Origin: Microvirga sesbaniae
Lineage (GTDB): Bacteria; Pseudomonadota; Alphaproteobacteria; Rhizobiales; Beijerinckiaceae
DNA: 64,000 nt
Assembly (NCBI RefSeq): GCF_025460805.1
Contig: NZ_JAMXFJ010000024.1
Span: 1-64,000 of the forward strand
Direction: 5' to 3'
Shown here in pieces: positions 40,664-50,907 of this stretch. Both the position numbers and the translations under genes were made by a program. The stretch's first letter is position 1. The number at the start of each line of letters is the position of its first letter. The notes beneath the pieces were generated by a model. It did no database searches. It saw only the letters and a list, made by a program, of their open reading frames with translations, and was not told where the DNA came from.

Positions 40664-40903
40664 TTACTTCTTGGCGCCGAGGCCCAGGCCGCCGAACTTC
40701 GAGTTGAAGCGCGACACGCGGCCGCCACGGTCGAGCAGCTGCTGCTGGCCGCCGGTCCAGGCCGGGTGGGTGTTCGGGTCGATGTCGAGGTTGAGGGTGT
40801 CGCCCTCTTTGCCGTAGGTCGAGCGGGTCGTGTACTCGGTGCCGTTGGTCATGACCACTTTGATGAAGTGGTAGTCGGGATGATCGGTTTCTTTGCGCGC
40901 CAT
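40664..40903 (-). CDS. rpmE: 50S ribosomal protein L31
   Basis: A 79-residue L31 (HPDYHFIKVVMTNGTEYTTR, LDIDPNTHPAWTGGQQQLL, GRVSRFNSKFGGL). It lacks the CxxC zinc pair of the zinc-binding form, as is common in alphaproteobacteria. The ATG at 40903 is favoured by AAGGA 8 nt upstream; the ATG at 40909 is too close to it. Confidence 0.95.
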   Translation of the reverse strand: MARKETDHPDYHFIKVVMTNGTEYTTRSTYGKEGDTLNLDIDPNTHPAWTGGQQQLLDRGGRVSRFNSKFGGLGLGAKK

Positions 40904-41019
40904 TGCCATAGTCCTTGTTGCGGCCAGCCAGATCTGGTCAGCCCGCAATGTTGAGATCGAGCCTGAATTGATGAATGCGCGCCTATACCTCACTTAAGAC
41001 CTTGAAACAAGCCGGGCTA

Positions 41020-41352
41020 GAGCATCGGACCCAAAAGTGGACCCACTTTTGGGATCGGATCCGATGCTCCCCGCCTCAAGGGGCGCATCGTCCGGGACCT
41101 GACCACCTTCTCCACGTCATCACCGGGCCTGTCCCGGTGATCCCGATTCCGAGAGGCGCCGTGCTCAAGACAATCGGGATGGCCGGCACAAGGCCGGCCA
41201 TGACTTGCGGAGGGTGTTCGCACCGGCCCTGACCATCTTCTCCACGTCATCACCGGGCTCGTCCCGGTGATCCCGATTGTCCGATGCTCCCCTCTTGGCT
41301 GGCGCACCGTTGACCGCGAAAAACCGGGTCCACTTTTTCGCACGGTGCGCTA
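41020..41352. repeat. Family 1 element interrupted by family 2 repeats
   Basis: Family 1 module A is at 41020-41069 (GAGCATCGGACCCAAAAGTG...CCGATGCTC). The expected module B beginning GCGCATCGTCCGG breaks off at ~41095. Family 2 units occupy 41114-41214 and 41244-41278. Family 1 sequence resumes at ~41280 (CCGATGCTCCCCTCTTGGC) and ends with GCGCACCGTT...AAAAACCGGGTCCACTTTTT...GCACGGTGCGC (41301-41352). Confidence 0.8.
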
Positions 41353-41400
41353 AAGGTGCTAAACCGCCCGGTGTCACAATTCCCGAAGACGTAAGGTGTC

Positions 41401-43200
<1,800 letters not shown>

Positions 43201-43281
43201 AATCTCCATCCGACCCATGTTTGCCATGCTTTCATGGGAGACAGGACCCACACAGGCGATTCGTCCGGCCGGGAGGACGGC

Positions 43282-43455
43282 ATGGTGGTCAGCAGGAGGC
43301 ACCCTCAGGATTCCCCCCGCATCAACGTCCTCGAGCCGTGGGATCTCCAGTACTGGTCCGACCGCTGGAACGTCCCGCGCCAGCAGGTCGTCGAGACCAT
43401 CCGCCGCGTCGGCGATCAGGTCCACGACGTCGCGCTGGCCTTGGGCAAGCGGTAA
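43282..43455 (+). CDS. DUF3606 family small protein
   Basis: A 57-residue protein with the DUF3606 pattern: DSPRINVLEPWDLQYWSDRW, then VETIRRVGDQVHDVALALG. Function unknown. ATG 43282 with GGGAGG five bases upstream is preferred over ATG 43234, which has no ribosome binding site. It converges with the MotB-like gene, stopping 3 bp before that gene's end. Confidence 0.75.
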   Translation: MVVSRRHPQDSPRINVLEPWDLQYWSDRWNVPRQQVVETIRRVGDQVHDVALALGKR

Positions 43456-43457
43456 CT

Positions 43458-44486
43458 TTACCGCTCCGTGAGCTTCAGCTCGATGCGGCGGTTGCGGGCA
43501 TAGGCCTCTTCCGTGGTGCCGTTGTCGAGGGGCTGGAACTCGCCGAAGCCGGCCGCCACGAGATGCTGGGGCTGGACGCCGCGGGCGACCAGCGCCTGCA
43601 CCACCGCGATGGCGCGGGCCGAGGACAGGGCCCAGTTCGACGGGAACTGCGAGGTGGCGATGGGCCTCTGATCCGTGTGGCCGTCGACGCGGATCACCCA
43701 GGGGATATCGGGCGGAACCTGGCGCTCCAGCTCGATGAGGGCGCTGGCGATGCGGTCGATCTCGCCGGAGGCCTCGGGCCGCAGGAAGGCCTGGCCGGCC
43801 GGGAAAAGCACCTCGGACTGGAACACGAACCGGTCGCCGACGATGCGCACGTCGGGCCGGCTGCCGAGGATCTGCCGCAGGCGGCCGAAGAAGTCGGACC
43901 GGTAGCGGGCGAGCTCCTGGACCCTCTGGGCCAGGGCCACGTTGAGGCGGCTGCCGAGGTCGGCGATCCGGGCCTGGCTTTCCTTGTCGCGGTTTTCGGA
44001 CGCGGACAGGGCGTCCTCCAGGGCGGCCAGCTGGCGGCGCATGGCGGCGATCTGCTGGTTGAGGATCTCGACCTGGCTCAGCGCCCGGCCGGTGGCCTGG
44101 CGCTCAGTCTCGAGCTGGGTGCCCAGCTCCTGCGCCTGGGCCTGCGCGGCGCCGCCGCTGTCCAGAAGGCTCTGCAGGCGCGCCCGCTCGGCCTCGTTGG
44201 CCCGCAGGGTGGTCTGCAGGGACGTGACCGTGTCCTCGATGGTGCGCCGGTTCGAGCGCTCGAGGGAGAGAAGGTCGGTCAGTTCCGAGATCTGGCGGTT
44301 CAGGCGGTCGAGCACCGTGTCGCGGCCCGACAATTCGCGGGACAGGAAGAACTGGCCCACGGTGAAGACCGAAATCAGGAAGATGATCGCGAGCAGCAGC
44401 GTCGACAGGGCGTCGACGAAGCCCGGCCAGTAATTGATCTGGCCTGAGCGCCCGCGCCGGCGGCCTCCTGCGCTCGAGGCCGGCAT
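43458..44486 (-). CDS. MotB/OmpA-type peptidoglycan-binding protein
   Basis: A 342-residue protein with a single N-terminal membrane helix (YWPGFVDALSTLLLAIIFLISVFTVGQ), a long coiled coil (about residues 55-200) and a C-terminal OmpA-like domain (VLFPAGQAFLRPEASGEIDR, IRVDGHTDQRPI, NWALSSARAIAVVQALV, RNRRIELKL). With the MotA-like gene overlapping by one base it forms a stator-like pair. It is not in a flagellar cluster, so envelope remodelling or gliding-type functions are as likely as flagellar ones. Confidence 0.88.
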   Translation of the reverse strand: MPASSAGGRRRGRSGQINYWPGFVDALSTLLLAIIFLISVFTVGQFFLSRELSGRDTVLDRLNRQISELTDLLSLERSNRRTIEDTVTSLQTTLRANEAERARLQSLLDSGGAAQAQAQELGTQLETERQATGRALSQVEILNQQIAAMRRQLAALEDALSASENRDKESQARIADLGSRLNVALAQRVQELARYRSDFFGRLRQILGSRPDVRIVGDRFVFQSEVLFPAGQAFLRPEASGEIDRIASALIELERQVPPDIPWVIRVDGHTDQRPIATSQFPSNWALSSARAIAVVQALVARGVQPQHLVAAGFGEFQPLDNGTTEEAYARNRRIELKLTER

Positions 44487-45451
44487 CAGGGCAGCCTCTC
44501 ACGGGACAGACGGTCGAGCACCTGCTTGAGCTCCTTCTCGCGGGCCGCCTGAGCCTCGACCCAGTCGCGGATCATCTGCTGCTCGGCGCGCATGTGCTGC
44601 ACGAGGCCCTGAACGCCCTCGGCCAGGTTGGCCATGGCCTGGGTCGCGGCCCGGCCGCCGGCGCCATCGTTCACGGCGGCGGTAAGCCGGTTCAGCGCCA
44701 CCGTCAGGTCGTGCGAGGTGGCGCCGGCGCGCAGGGACGTATCGGCGGGCGTGTCCATGGTGGAGGTGGCGAGCCAGTCCTCCAGCTCCGTGTAGAAGCG
44801 GCTCTGGGCCTGGCCGGCCTGAAGATCGAGGAAGCCGAGGACCAGGGAGCCGGCGAGGCCGAAGAGCGACGCCGAGAAGGACAGGCCCATGCCCTGCAGG
44901 GGGCCGGCGAGCGAATTCTTCAGCTCGTCGAACAGGACCGCCGTGTCCTGGCCGGTGCGCAGCGACGAGATGATGCGCCCGACGGAGCCCACCGTATCGA
45001 TCAGGCCCCAGAAGGTGCCGAGCAGGCCGAGAAACACCAGCAGGCCGGCGAGATAGCGCACGATCTCGCGGCTCTCGTCGAGGCGGGCCCCGATGGAATC
45101 GAGCACCGAGCGGGTCGCGGCGACGGAAAAGCCCGCCTGACCGGGCCGGTTGCCGAGGAGAGCCGCCAGCGGCGCGAGCAGGACCGGCGGGGAGGGGGCG
45201 ACGAGCCCATCCTCGGATTGCCGCAGGGTGTTGACCCACCGCACTTCGGGAAAGAGCCGCCAGACCTGCCGGATCGCCAGCACGATGCCGATGAACATGA
45301 CGCCCAGGATCAGCGCGTTGAGGCCGGGATTGGCCTGGAACGCCTCCCAGATCTGCCGGTACAGAATGAAGGCGACGAACCCTGCCAGAACCAGGAAGAC
45401 CGCCATGCGGATCAGATAAATCCGCGGTGGGGTAAGGGGTTGGTCCGCCAT
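44486..45451 (-). CDS. MotA/TolQ/ExbB-type proton channel protein
   Basis: A 321-residue membrane protein. Two N-terminal helices (RMAVFLVLAGFVAFILY; ALILGVMFIGIVLAI) are followed by the MotA_ExbB core (LAGLLVFLGLLGTFWGLIDTVGSV, MGLSFSASLFGLAGSLVLGFLD) and a cytoplasmic coil. ATG 45451 is taken; the frame extends to 45715 but that part runs through a family 1 repeat. The stop and next start overlap as TGATG, implying translational coupling with the MotB-like gene. Confidence 0.88.
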   Translation of the reverse strand: MADQPLTPPRIYLIRMAVFLVLAGFVAFILYRQIWEAFQANPGLNALILGVMFIGIVLAIRQVWRLFPEVRWVNTLRQSEDGLVAPSPPVLLAPLAALLGNRPGQAGFSVAATRSVLDSIGARLDESREIVRYLAGLLVFLGLLGTFWGLIDTVGSVGRIISSLRTGQDTAVLFDELKNSLAGPLQGMGLSFSASLFGLAGSLVLGFLDLQAGQAQSRFYTELEDWLATSTMDTPADTSLRAGATSHDLTVALNRLTAAVNDGAGGRAATQAMANLAEGVQGLVQHMRAEQQMIRDWVEAQAAREKELKQVLDRLSRERLP

Positions 45452-45484
45452 CGCTATCCTGTGCGTTCGTGCTTCGGGCCTGCT

Positions 45485-45600
45485 CTCGAGCCTCGGACGT
45501 GAAAAGTGGAATCCACTTTCGGGATCGATCCGATGCTCCTTCCCTGAAGCGGCGCATCGTTCCCTGCGGAAAACCGGGGCCACTTTTCCGCACGATGCCC
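45485..45600. repeat. Family 1 composite palindrome
   Basis: Module A (GAGCCTCGGACGTGAAAAGTGG...CACTTTCGGGATCGATCCGATGCTC), linker CTTCCCTGAAGCG and module B (GCGCATCGTT...GCGGAAAACCGGGG...TTTTCCGC...ACGATGC). A further fragment with GGCGAACCGGATCCACTTCGCC lies at 45743-45779. The remaining sequence up to 45777 has no gene. Confidence 0.8.
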
Positions 45601-45777
45601 CAATGTGACCGCGCCCGTCCGAAGGATCAAGCGCGACCATGGTCCCCCTCGGCCGGCACGAACAGAAATATCGCCGGCGGAAAGACGAGAGCTGTTTCCA
45701 CTGGTGTGGAATCACCTCTCCTCTCGGCTGTGCCGCATGTTCGACGGCGAACCGGATCCACTTCGCCGAAAAGGGCT

Positions 45778-46572
45778 CTAGCCTTTGCCTTTTTTCAGGA
45801 GCTTGAGCAGGTCGCGGTGCATGACCTCGTTGCCGCAGGCGATCGAGCCCTTGGCCATCGGGTCGCTGCCCCCGTCCGCGTCCGACACGAAGCCGCCCGC
45901 CTCGCGGACCATCAGGATGCCGGCCGCCATGTCCCAGGTGTTCAGGCCGCGTTCCCAGTAGGCGTCAAAGCGCCCGCAGGCCACGTAGGCCAGGTCGAGG
46001 GCGGCGGCGCCCCAGCGGCGCATGCCGCCCACATAGCCCATCACGGCGGCGGTCTCGCGCAGGAAGAGGCCGTGATCGCCCCGGCCGATATGGGGCAGGC
46101 CGCAGGCCACGACGGCATCGGCGAGATCGCCGCGGGCCGCCACGCGGATGCGGCGGTTGTTGAGATAGGCGCCCTTGCCGCGCTCGGCGATGAAGAGTTC
46201 GTCCTTGGCCGGGTCGTAGATCACGCCGGCGACGATCTGACCGTCCCGCTCCAGTCCGACCGAGATGGCGAATTGCGGCAGGCCGTGCAGGAAGTTCGTG
46301 GTGCCGTCGAGCGGGTCGATGTGCCAGCGATGGCTCGGGTCGGTGCCCTCGACCACGCCTTCCTCCTCCATGACGAAACCGTAGCCGGGGCGCGCCTTCT
46401 CGAGCGCCTCGCGCAAAATCTTCTCCGCCTTGCGGTCGGCCGCCGAGACGAAGTCGCCCGGGCCCTTGCGGGAGACCTGCAGGTTCTCGACCTCGCCGAA
46501 ATCGCGCTTGAGCGAGCGCGAAGCCTTCATCACAGCATCGGTCATGACGGTCATGAGGGGCGAACGGATCAT
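45778..46572 (-). CDS. Inositol monophosphatase family protein
   Basis: A 264-residue metal-dependent phosphatase (SuhB type). Metal and catalytic motifs: MEEEGVVEG (Glu), HIDPLDGTTNFLHG (DPLDGTT) and NTWDMAAGILMVREAGG (WD). It hydrolyses inositol phosphates or related sugar phosphates; SuhB also influences transcription in enterobacteria. Start GTG/ATG at 46572. Confidence 0.92.
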   Translation of the reverse strand: MIRSPLMTVMTDAVMKASRSLKRDFGEVENLQVSRKGPGDFVSAADRKAEKILREALEKARPGYGFVMEEEGVVEGTDPSHRWHIDPLDGTTNFLHGLPQFAISVGLERDGQIVAGVIYDPAKDELFIAERGKGAYLNNRRIRVAARGDLADAVVACGLPHIGRGDHGLFLRETAAVMGYVGGMRRWGAAALDLAYVACGRFDAYWERGLNTWDMAAGILMVREAGGFVSDADGGSDPMAKGSIACGNEVMHRDLLKLLKKGKG

Positions 46573-46701
46573 CGGGCAGGTCCTGGCAAAGAGCGAACAT
46601 CAAAAGAAGATGTGGTCGATGGACCACGGGGCGAGTGGCGTCAAGCGGTGGTCAACCGGGCCGGGACGCAAATGATCCCGCGTCTGCGGCATTTCATGCA
46701 C

Positions 46702-47601
46702 TCAGCGCATGCCGAGGCGCTCCGCGGCCAGCTTCTCGGCGCGCTTGCGGTCCTCGGCGCCCATGTCCTTGAGCGCGTCGTCGAGCCAGGGGTCGGCGAG
46801 GCCCTGGGCGGCCGCCAGGATATGCCAGGCCGCCGCATCGACCTTGTTGGCGGGCACGCCGCGACCGGCGACCAGGAGGCGGGCCAGACGGTTCTGCGCG
46901 ATGGCGTTGCCCTTGGCGGCGGCGCGGCGGAAATAGCGCGCGGCCTGGGATTCGCTGGCCGGAACTCCGTCGCCGTTGAAGAGCAGGATCGCATATTCCA
47001 CTTCGCCGACCGAGCTGCCGTTGCGGGCGGCACGCTCGAACAGCCGGGCCGCTTCCGAGGGATCCCGCGCGACGCCCCGGCCCTTGAGGTAGAGCACGCC
47101 GAGGGCATGCTGCGCGTCCGGGATCTCCGCGGCCGCGGCCTTCTTCAAGAGTTCGACGGCCTTCTGCAGGTCCGCGTCGTTGCCGCTGGTGAGCAGGAGC
47201 AGGGCGAGATTGTGGGAGGCCAGCGGATTGCCCTTGGCGGCGGCCTCTTCGAGCCAGGCGCGGCCCTGTGCGGCATTCTTGGCCATGCCGCGGCCGTCGA
47301 GGGCCATCAGCCCCAGGGACGCGAGCGCATTGGCGTCGCCTCGCTGCGCCGCCAGGCGGTACCATTCGGATGCCTTCTTGGGATCCATGGCGATCCCGAG
47401 GCCCTGATTGTAGAGCTCGCCCAGAAGGGTCATGGCCGCGGCATCGTTGTTGTTCTTCTCCAGCCGCAGGGTCGCCTCGCGGAAGGCCGTCCCGTAGAGG
47501 CCGCGCTGATAGGCCCCGTAGGCGAGATCGAGCTCCTTGGCCGGGCTTGCGGTTGCGGAAGCCGCCAGCAGGACGCCGCCGATGATCCAGGACAGCCGCA
47601 T
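46702..47601 (-). CDS. Secreted SEL1-like repeat protein
   Basis: A 299-residue protein with signal peptide (MRLSWIIGGVLLAASATASPA) and about six SEL1/TPR-like units (AMTLLGELYNQGLGIAMDPKKASEWYRLAA, ALASLGLMALDGRGMAKNAA, AQHALGVLYLKGRGVARDP, ...). A periplasmic scaffold is likely; the partner is unknown. Its start overlaps the stop of the ThiE-like gene (TGATG), so both are translated from one mRNA. Confidence 0.88.
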   Translation of the reverse strand: MRLSWIIGGVLLAASATASPAKELDLAYGAYQRGLYGTAFREATLRLEKNNNDAAAMTLLGELYNQGLGIAMDPKKASEWYRLAAQRGDANALASLGLMALDGRGMAKNAAQGRAWLEEAAAKGNPLASHNLALLLLTSGNDADLQKAVELLKKAAAAEIPDAQHALGVLYLKGRGVARDPSEAARLFERAARNGSSVGEVEYAILLFNGDGVPASESQAARYFRRAAAKGNAIAQNRLARLLVAGRGVPANKVDAAAWHILAAAQGLADPWLDDALKDMGAEDRKRAEKLAAERLGMR

Positions 47602-48251
47602 CAGCGCGAGGCCTCCTGCCGGTCCAGGATCTCCAGGGCTGCCGTCACGGCCGCCGCCGGACCGTCGGGATGAGACCAGACGGCCTCGCCCAAGGCGATG
47701 AATTCCGCCTGCGTGGCCGCCAGGGGCCCGACCGCGTCGAGGCTCGGCGCATAGGCCACGCAGGGCGTCTCGAAGATCTCGGCCCACCAGGACGCCCTGT
47801 CGATCACGCTCTCCAGGGAGGGCACGGACCCGTCCGGACGGGGCTCGCCGAAGAGAAGGTAATCGGCCCCGGCCTCGCCCAGGGTCATGGCGTCATCCTT
47901 GGTGCGGATCGCCCCGGCCCCGATGGCGCGGTCGGATTTCAGGCGGTCTCGCAGGTCCCGCAGGCGGGCCGGATCGCCCGGAACATGCACACCGTCGGCG
48001 CCGCCCCGAGCCGCGACGGTCGCGAGATCCGCCTCGCCCTCGGCCGAGACGAGCACGGCCGCGCCATGCTCCTGCGCGGCCGGGGCGAGGGCCTTGACCT
48101 GATTGATCAGGCTCCGCTCGTCGGCTGAAGCCAGCCGCAGCAGGACGGCCGCCACGGCTCCGGCGGCGCAGGCCTCGGCGAGGCGCGGCGCGAAGGAGGC
48201 GTCCGTCAGGACAGGGGTGATGAGGTAGAGGCGGGCGGCGGTATCGGCCAT
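47601..48251 (-). CDS. Thiamine phosphate synthase-like protein
   Basis: A 216-residue TIM-barrel protein of the ThiE/TenI family (ARLYLITPVL at the start, GGADGVHVPGDPARLRDLR, AGADYLLFGEP). Canonical ThiE motifs are altered: the phosphate/pyrimidine-binding Lys after VLLR is absent (VLLRLASADE), GVHLGQxD is GVHVPGDP, and the IGxS loop reads IGAGAIRT. It may be a diverged paralogue rather than the thiamine enzyme. Coupled with the SEL1 gene. Confidence 0.78.
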   Translation of the reverse strand: MADTAARLYLITPVLTDASFAPRLAEACAAGAVAAVLLRLASADERSLINQVKALAPAAQEHGAAVLVSAEGEADLATVAARGGADGVHVPGDPARLRDLRDRLKSDRAIGAGAIRTKDDAMTLGEAGADYLLFGEPRPDGSVPSLESVIDRASWWAEIFETPCVAYAPSLDAVGPLAATQAEFIALGEAVWSHPDGPAAAVTAALEILDRQEASR

Positions 48252-48376
48252 GGATGTTCGAGGTCACGAAAGAGGACAGACGGGATTCCATAACGAAAAC
48301 GGGGCCGTCTTGCGAGGCCCCGCTTGTCGATCATGATTGCGGCGAAAGCCTGATCGATGAATGGCGTCTCCACCTC

Positions 48377-48467
48377 CGTCATGGCCGGGCTTGCCCCGGC
48401 CATCCCGATACGCAAAGACGCTGCGCCTCGACCGGTCGGGATCACCGGCACAAGGCCGGTGACGACC
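48377..48467. repeat. Family 2 REP/BIME-like unit
   Basis: GTCATGGCCGGGCTTGCCCC then GGCCATCCCGAT, spacer, GGGATCACCGGCACAAGGCC then GGTGACGACC. It lies between the ThiE-like gene and fba; a weak CGGGGCC/GGCCCCG hairpin precedes it at 48300-48322. Confidence 0.8.
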
Positions 48468-48497
48468 GGGAGGGTCGATCGAGGCTTCCGATCCCGC

Positions 48498-49586
48498 TTA
48501 CTCGGCCGCCTGCCGGCTCGTGCCGAAGGTCGGGTCGAGCTCGCCGGAGGCGTAGCGCTTGGCCATCTCGGCCAGGGTGAACACGCGCTTGATCTTGGAG
48601 GCCTGGCCGGCGGTGTTGAACTCCTGCAGGCGCTGCTTGCAGAGCTTCGTCATCGCCTCCATGGCGGGCTTCAGATACTTGCGCGGGTCGAACTCGCCCG
48701 GGTTCTCGGTCAGGACCTTGCGGATCTGGCCGGTCATCGCCATGCGGTTGTCCGTGTCGATGTTGATCTTGCGCACGCCGTGCTTGATGCCGCGCTGGAT
48801 CTCCTCCACGGGCACGCCCCAGGTCGGCTTCATCTGGCCGCCGTACTGGTTGATGATGTCCTGGAGATCCTGCGGCACCGAGGACGAGCCGTGCATCACC
48901 AGGTGGGTGTTGGGGAGCTTCTTGTGGATCTCCTCGATCACGTGCATGGCGAGGATCGCGCCGTCCGGCTTGCGGGTGAACTTGTAGGCGCCGTGCGAGG
49001 TGCCCATGGCGATGGCAAGCGCGTCGACCTTGGTCTCGGCCACGAACTTCACGGCCTCGTCGGGGTTCGTCAACAGCTGGTCGTGCGAGAGCTTGCCCTC
49101 GGCGCCGTGGCCGTCCTCGGCCTCGCCTTCGCCGCTCTCGAGCGAGCCGAGCACGCCGAGCTCGCCTTCCACCGAGATGCCGCCGAGATGAGCCATCTCG
49201 ACCACTTTCCGGGTCACGCCCACATTGTAGTCCCAATCGGCCGGGGTCTTGCCGTCGGCCTTGAGGGAGCCGTCCATCATCACCGAGGTGAAGCCGGCCT
49301 GGATGGCGGTCATGCAGGTGGCGGGCTCGTTGCCGTGGTCGAGATGCACGCAGACCGGAATGTGCGGATAGATCTCGGTGACCGCATCCATCATGTGCTT
49401 GAGCATGACGTCGTTGGCGTAGGAGCGCGCACCGCGGCTCGCCTGGATGATCACCGGCGCATCGACTTCGCCGGCTGCCGCCATGATCGCGAGCGCCTGC
49501 TCCATGTTGTTGATGTTGAAGGCAGGCACGCCATAGCCTTGCTCGGCGGCGTGATCCAGAAGCTGCCTCATGGTGATGCGTGCCAT
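48498..49586 (-). CDS. fba: Class II fructose-bisphosphate aldolase
   Basis: A 362-residue zinc aldolase that interconverts fructose 1,6-bisphosphate with DHAP and glyceraldehyde 3-phosphate. Zinc and catalytic motifs: VCVHLDHGNE, GISVEGELGVLGS, GTSHGAYKF, LVMHGSSSVP, KINIDTDNRMA. The long form with GEGEAEDGHGAEGKL matches class IIB/Cbb-type aldolases. Start ATG 49586 follows GGAGGACGAG. Fourth gene of the tkt-gap-pgk-fba series, after a 117-bp gap. Confidence 0.97.
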   Translation of the reverse strand: MARITMRQLLDHAAEQGYGVPAFNINNMEQALAIMAAAGEVDAPVIIQASRGARSYANDVMLKHMMDAVTEIYPHIPVCVHLDHGNEPATCMTAIQAGFTSVMMDGSLKADGKTPADWDYNVGVTRKVVEMAHLGGISVEGELGVLGSLESGEGEAEDGHGAEGKLSHDQLLTNPDEAVKFVAETKVDALAIAMGTSHGAYKFTRKPDGAILAMHVIEEIHKKLPNTHLVMHGSSSVPQDLQDIINQYGGQMKPTWGVPVEEIQRGIKHGVRKINIDTDNRMAMTGQIRKVLTENPGEFDPRKYLKPAMEAMTKLCKQRLQEFNTAGQASKIKRVFTLAEMAKRYASGELDPTFGTSRQAAE

Positions 49587-49703
49587 CTCGTCCTCCTTAT
49601 GGGGCGCGTTCTTCTAAGCGCGCCGAAACTGAACCTTAGCTTAAGCGAATTGTGGAGCACGTTCCCCGCGCGGGAAGGGATGTCCCCGCCGGAGAACGGT
49701 CCT

Positions 49704-50894
49704 TCAGGCTCTCAGCGCTTCCACGCCGGGCAGCGACTTGCCCTCGAGCCATTCGAGAAAGGCGCCGCCTGCCGTCGATACATAGGTGAAGTCGTCCGCA
49801 ACGCCAGCATGGTTGAGGGCCGCCACCGTGTCGCCGCCGCCCGCCACGGAGACGAGCTTGCCTTCCTTGGTGCGCTGGGCAGCGTGGCGGGCGGCCGCCA
49901 CCGTGCCCTGGTCGAAGGGCGCGATCTCGAAGGCGCCGAGCGGACCGTTCCACACCAGCGTGGCCGCGTCGTTGATCGCCGCCGAGACGCGCTCGACCGA
50001 TTGCGAGCCCACGTCGAGGATCATCTGGTCCTCGGGGATCGCGTCGATGCCGTAGGTGTGGTTGGGCGCGCCCGCCTTGAACTCGTAGGCGCAGACGCCG
50101 TCGACGGGCAGGATGATGGCGCAGTTGGACGTGCGGGCCTTGTCGATGATGCGCAGGGCGGTGGCCGCCAGATCCTTCTCGGCGAGCGACTTGCCGACGC
50201 CGAGGCCCGTGGCGTGCACGAAGGTGTTGGCCATGCCGCCACCGATGACCAGGGCGTCGACCTTGGTGACGAGATTCTCGAGCAGGTCGATCTTGGTCGA
50301 CACCTTGGCGCCGCCCACGATGGCCACGACCGGGCGCTTGGGCGCCTCCAGGCCCTTGGTCAGGGCGTCGAGCTCCGCCTGCATGGTGCGGCCCGCGTAG
50401 GCCGGCAGGACGCGGGCGAGGCCCTCGGTCGAGGCATGGGCGCGATGCGCGGCCGAGAACGCGTCGTTCACGTAGAGGTCGCCGAGCTTCGCCAGATCCT
50501 GCACGAAGGCCGGATCGTTCTTCTCCTCGCCCGCGTGGAAGCGGGTGTTTTCGAGGAGCAGCACGTCGCCGTCCTTGAGGGCGGCGACGGCCTTGGCCGC
50601 GGCCTCGCCGATGCAGTCGTCGGCGAAGGCCACGGGTTTCTTGAGATGCGTCGAGACCGCTTCCGCGACCGGCTTCAGGGATTCCTTGGGATCGCGTCCC
50701 TTCGGGCGGCCGAAATGGGCGAGAAGGATCACCTTTCCTCCCTTTTCGGCGATCTCCCGGATGGTGGGCAGCACGCGCTCGATGCGCGTCGCGTCCGTCA
50801 CCCGGCCGTTCTCCATCGGGACGTTGAGATCGACCCGGACGAGAACGCGTTTTCCCTTGACCTCGGCCTGGTCGAGCGTGCGGAAGGCGGTCAT
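49704..50894 (-). CDS. pgk: Phosphoglycerate kinase
   Basis: A 396-residue monomeric kinase (RVLVRVDLNVPMENGRV, LLAHFGRPKG, VVAIVGGAKVSTKI, WNGPLGAFE, VSVAGGGDTVAAL). Makes ATP from 1,3-bisphosphoglycerate in glycolysis or runs in reverse in gluconeogenesis. It starts 13 bp after gap ends. Confidence 0.97.
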   Translation of the reverse strand: MTAFRTLDQAEVKGKRVLVRVDLNVPMENGRVTDATRIERVLPTIREIAEKGGKVILLAHFGRPKGRDPKESLKPVAEAVSTHLKKPVAFADDCIGEAAAKAVAALKDGDVLLLENTRFHAGEEKNDPAFVQDLAKLGDLYVNDAFSAAHRAHASTEGLARVLPAYAGRTMQAELDALTKGLEAPKRPVVAIVGGAKVSTKIDLLENLVTKVDALVIGGGMANTFVHATGLGVGKSLAEKDLAATALRIIDKARTSNCAIILPVDGVCAYEFKAGAPNHTYGIDAIPEDQMILDVGSQSVERVSAAINDAATLVWNGPLGAFEIAPFDQGTVAAARHAAQRTKEGKLVSVAGGGDTVAALNHAGVADDFTYVSTAGGAFLEWLEGKSLPGVEALRA

Positions 50895-50907
50895 GAAGCG
50901 GCCTCCC

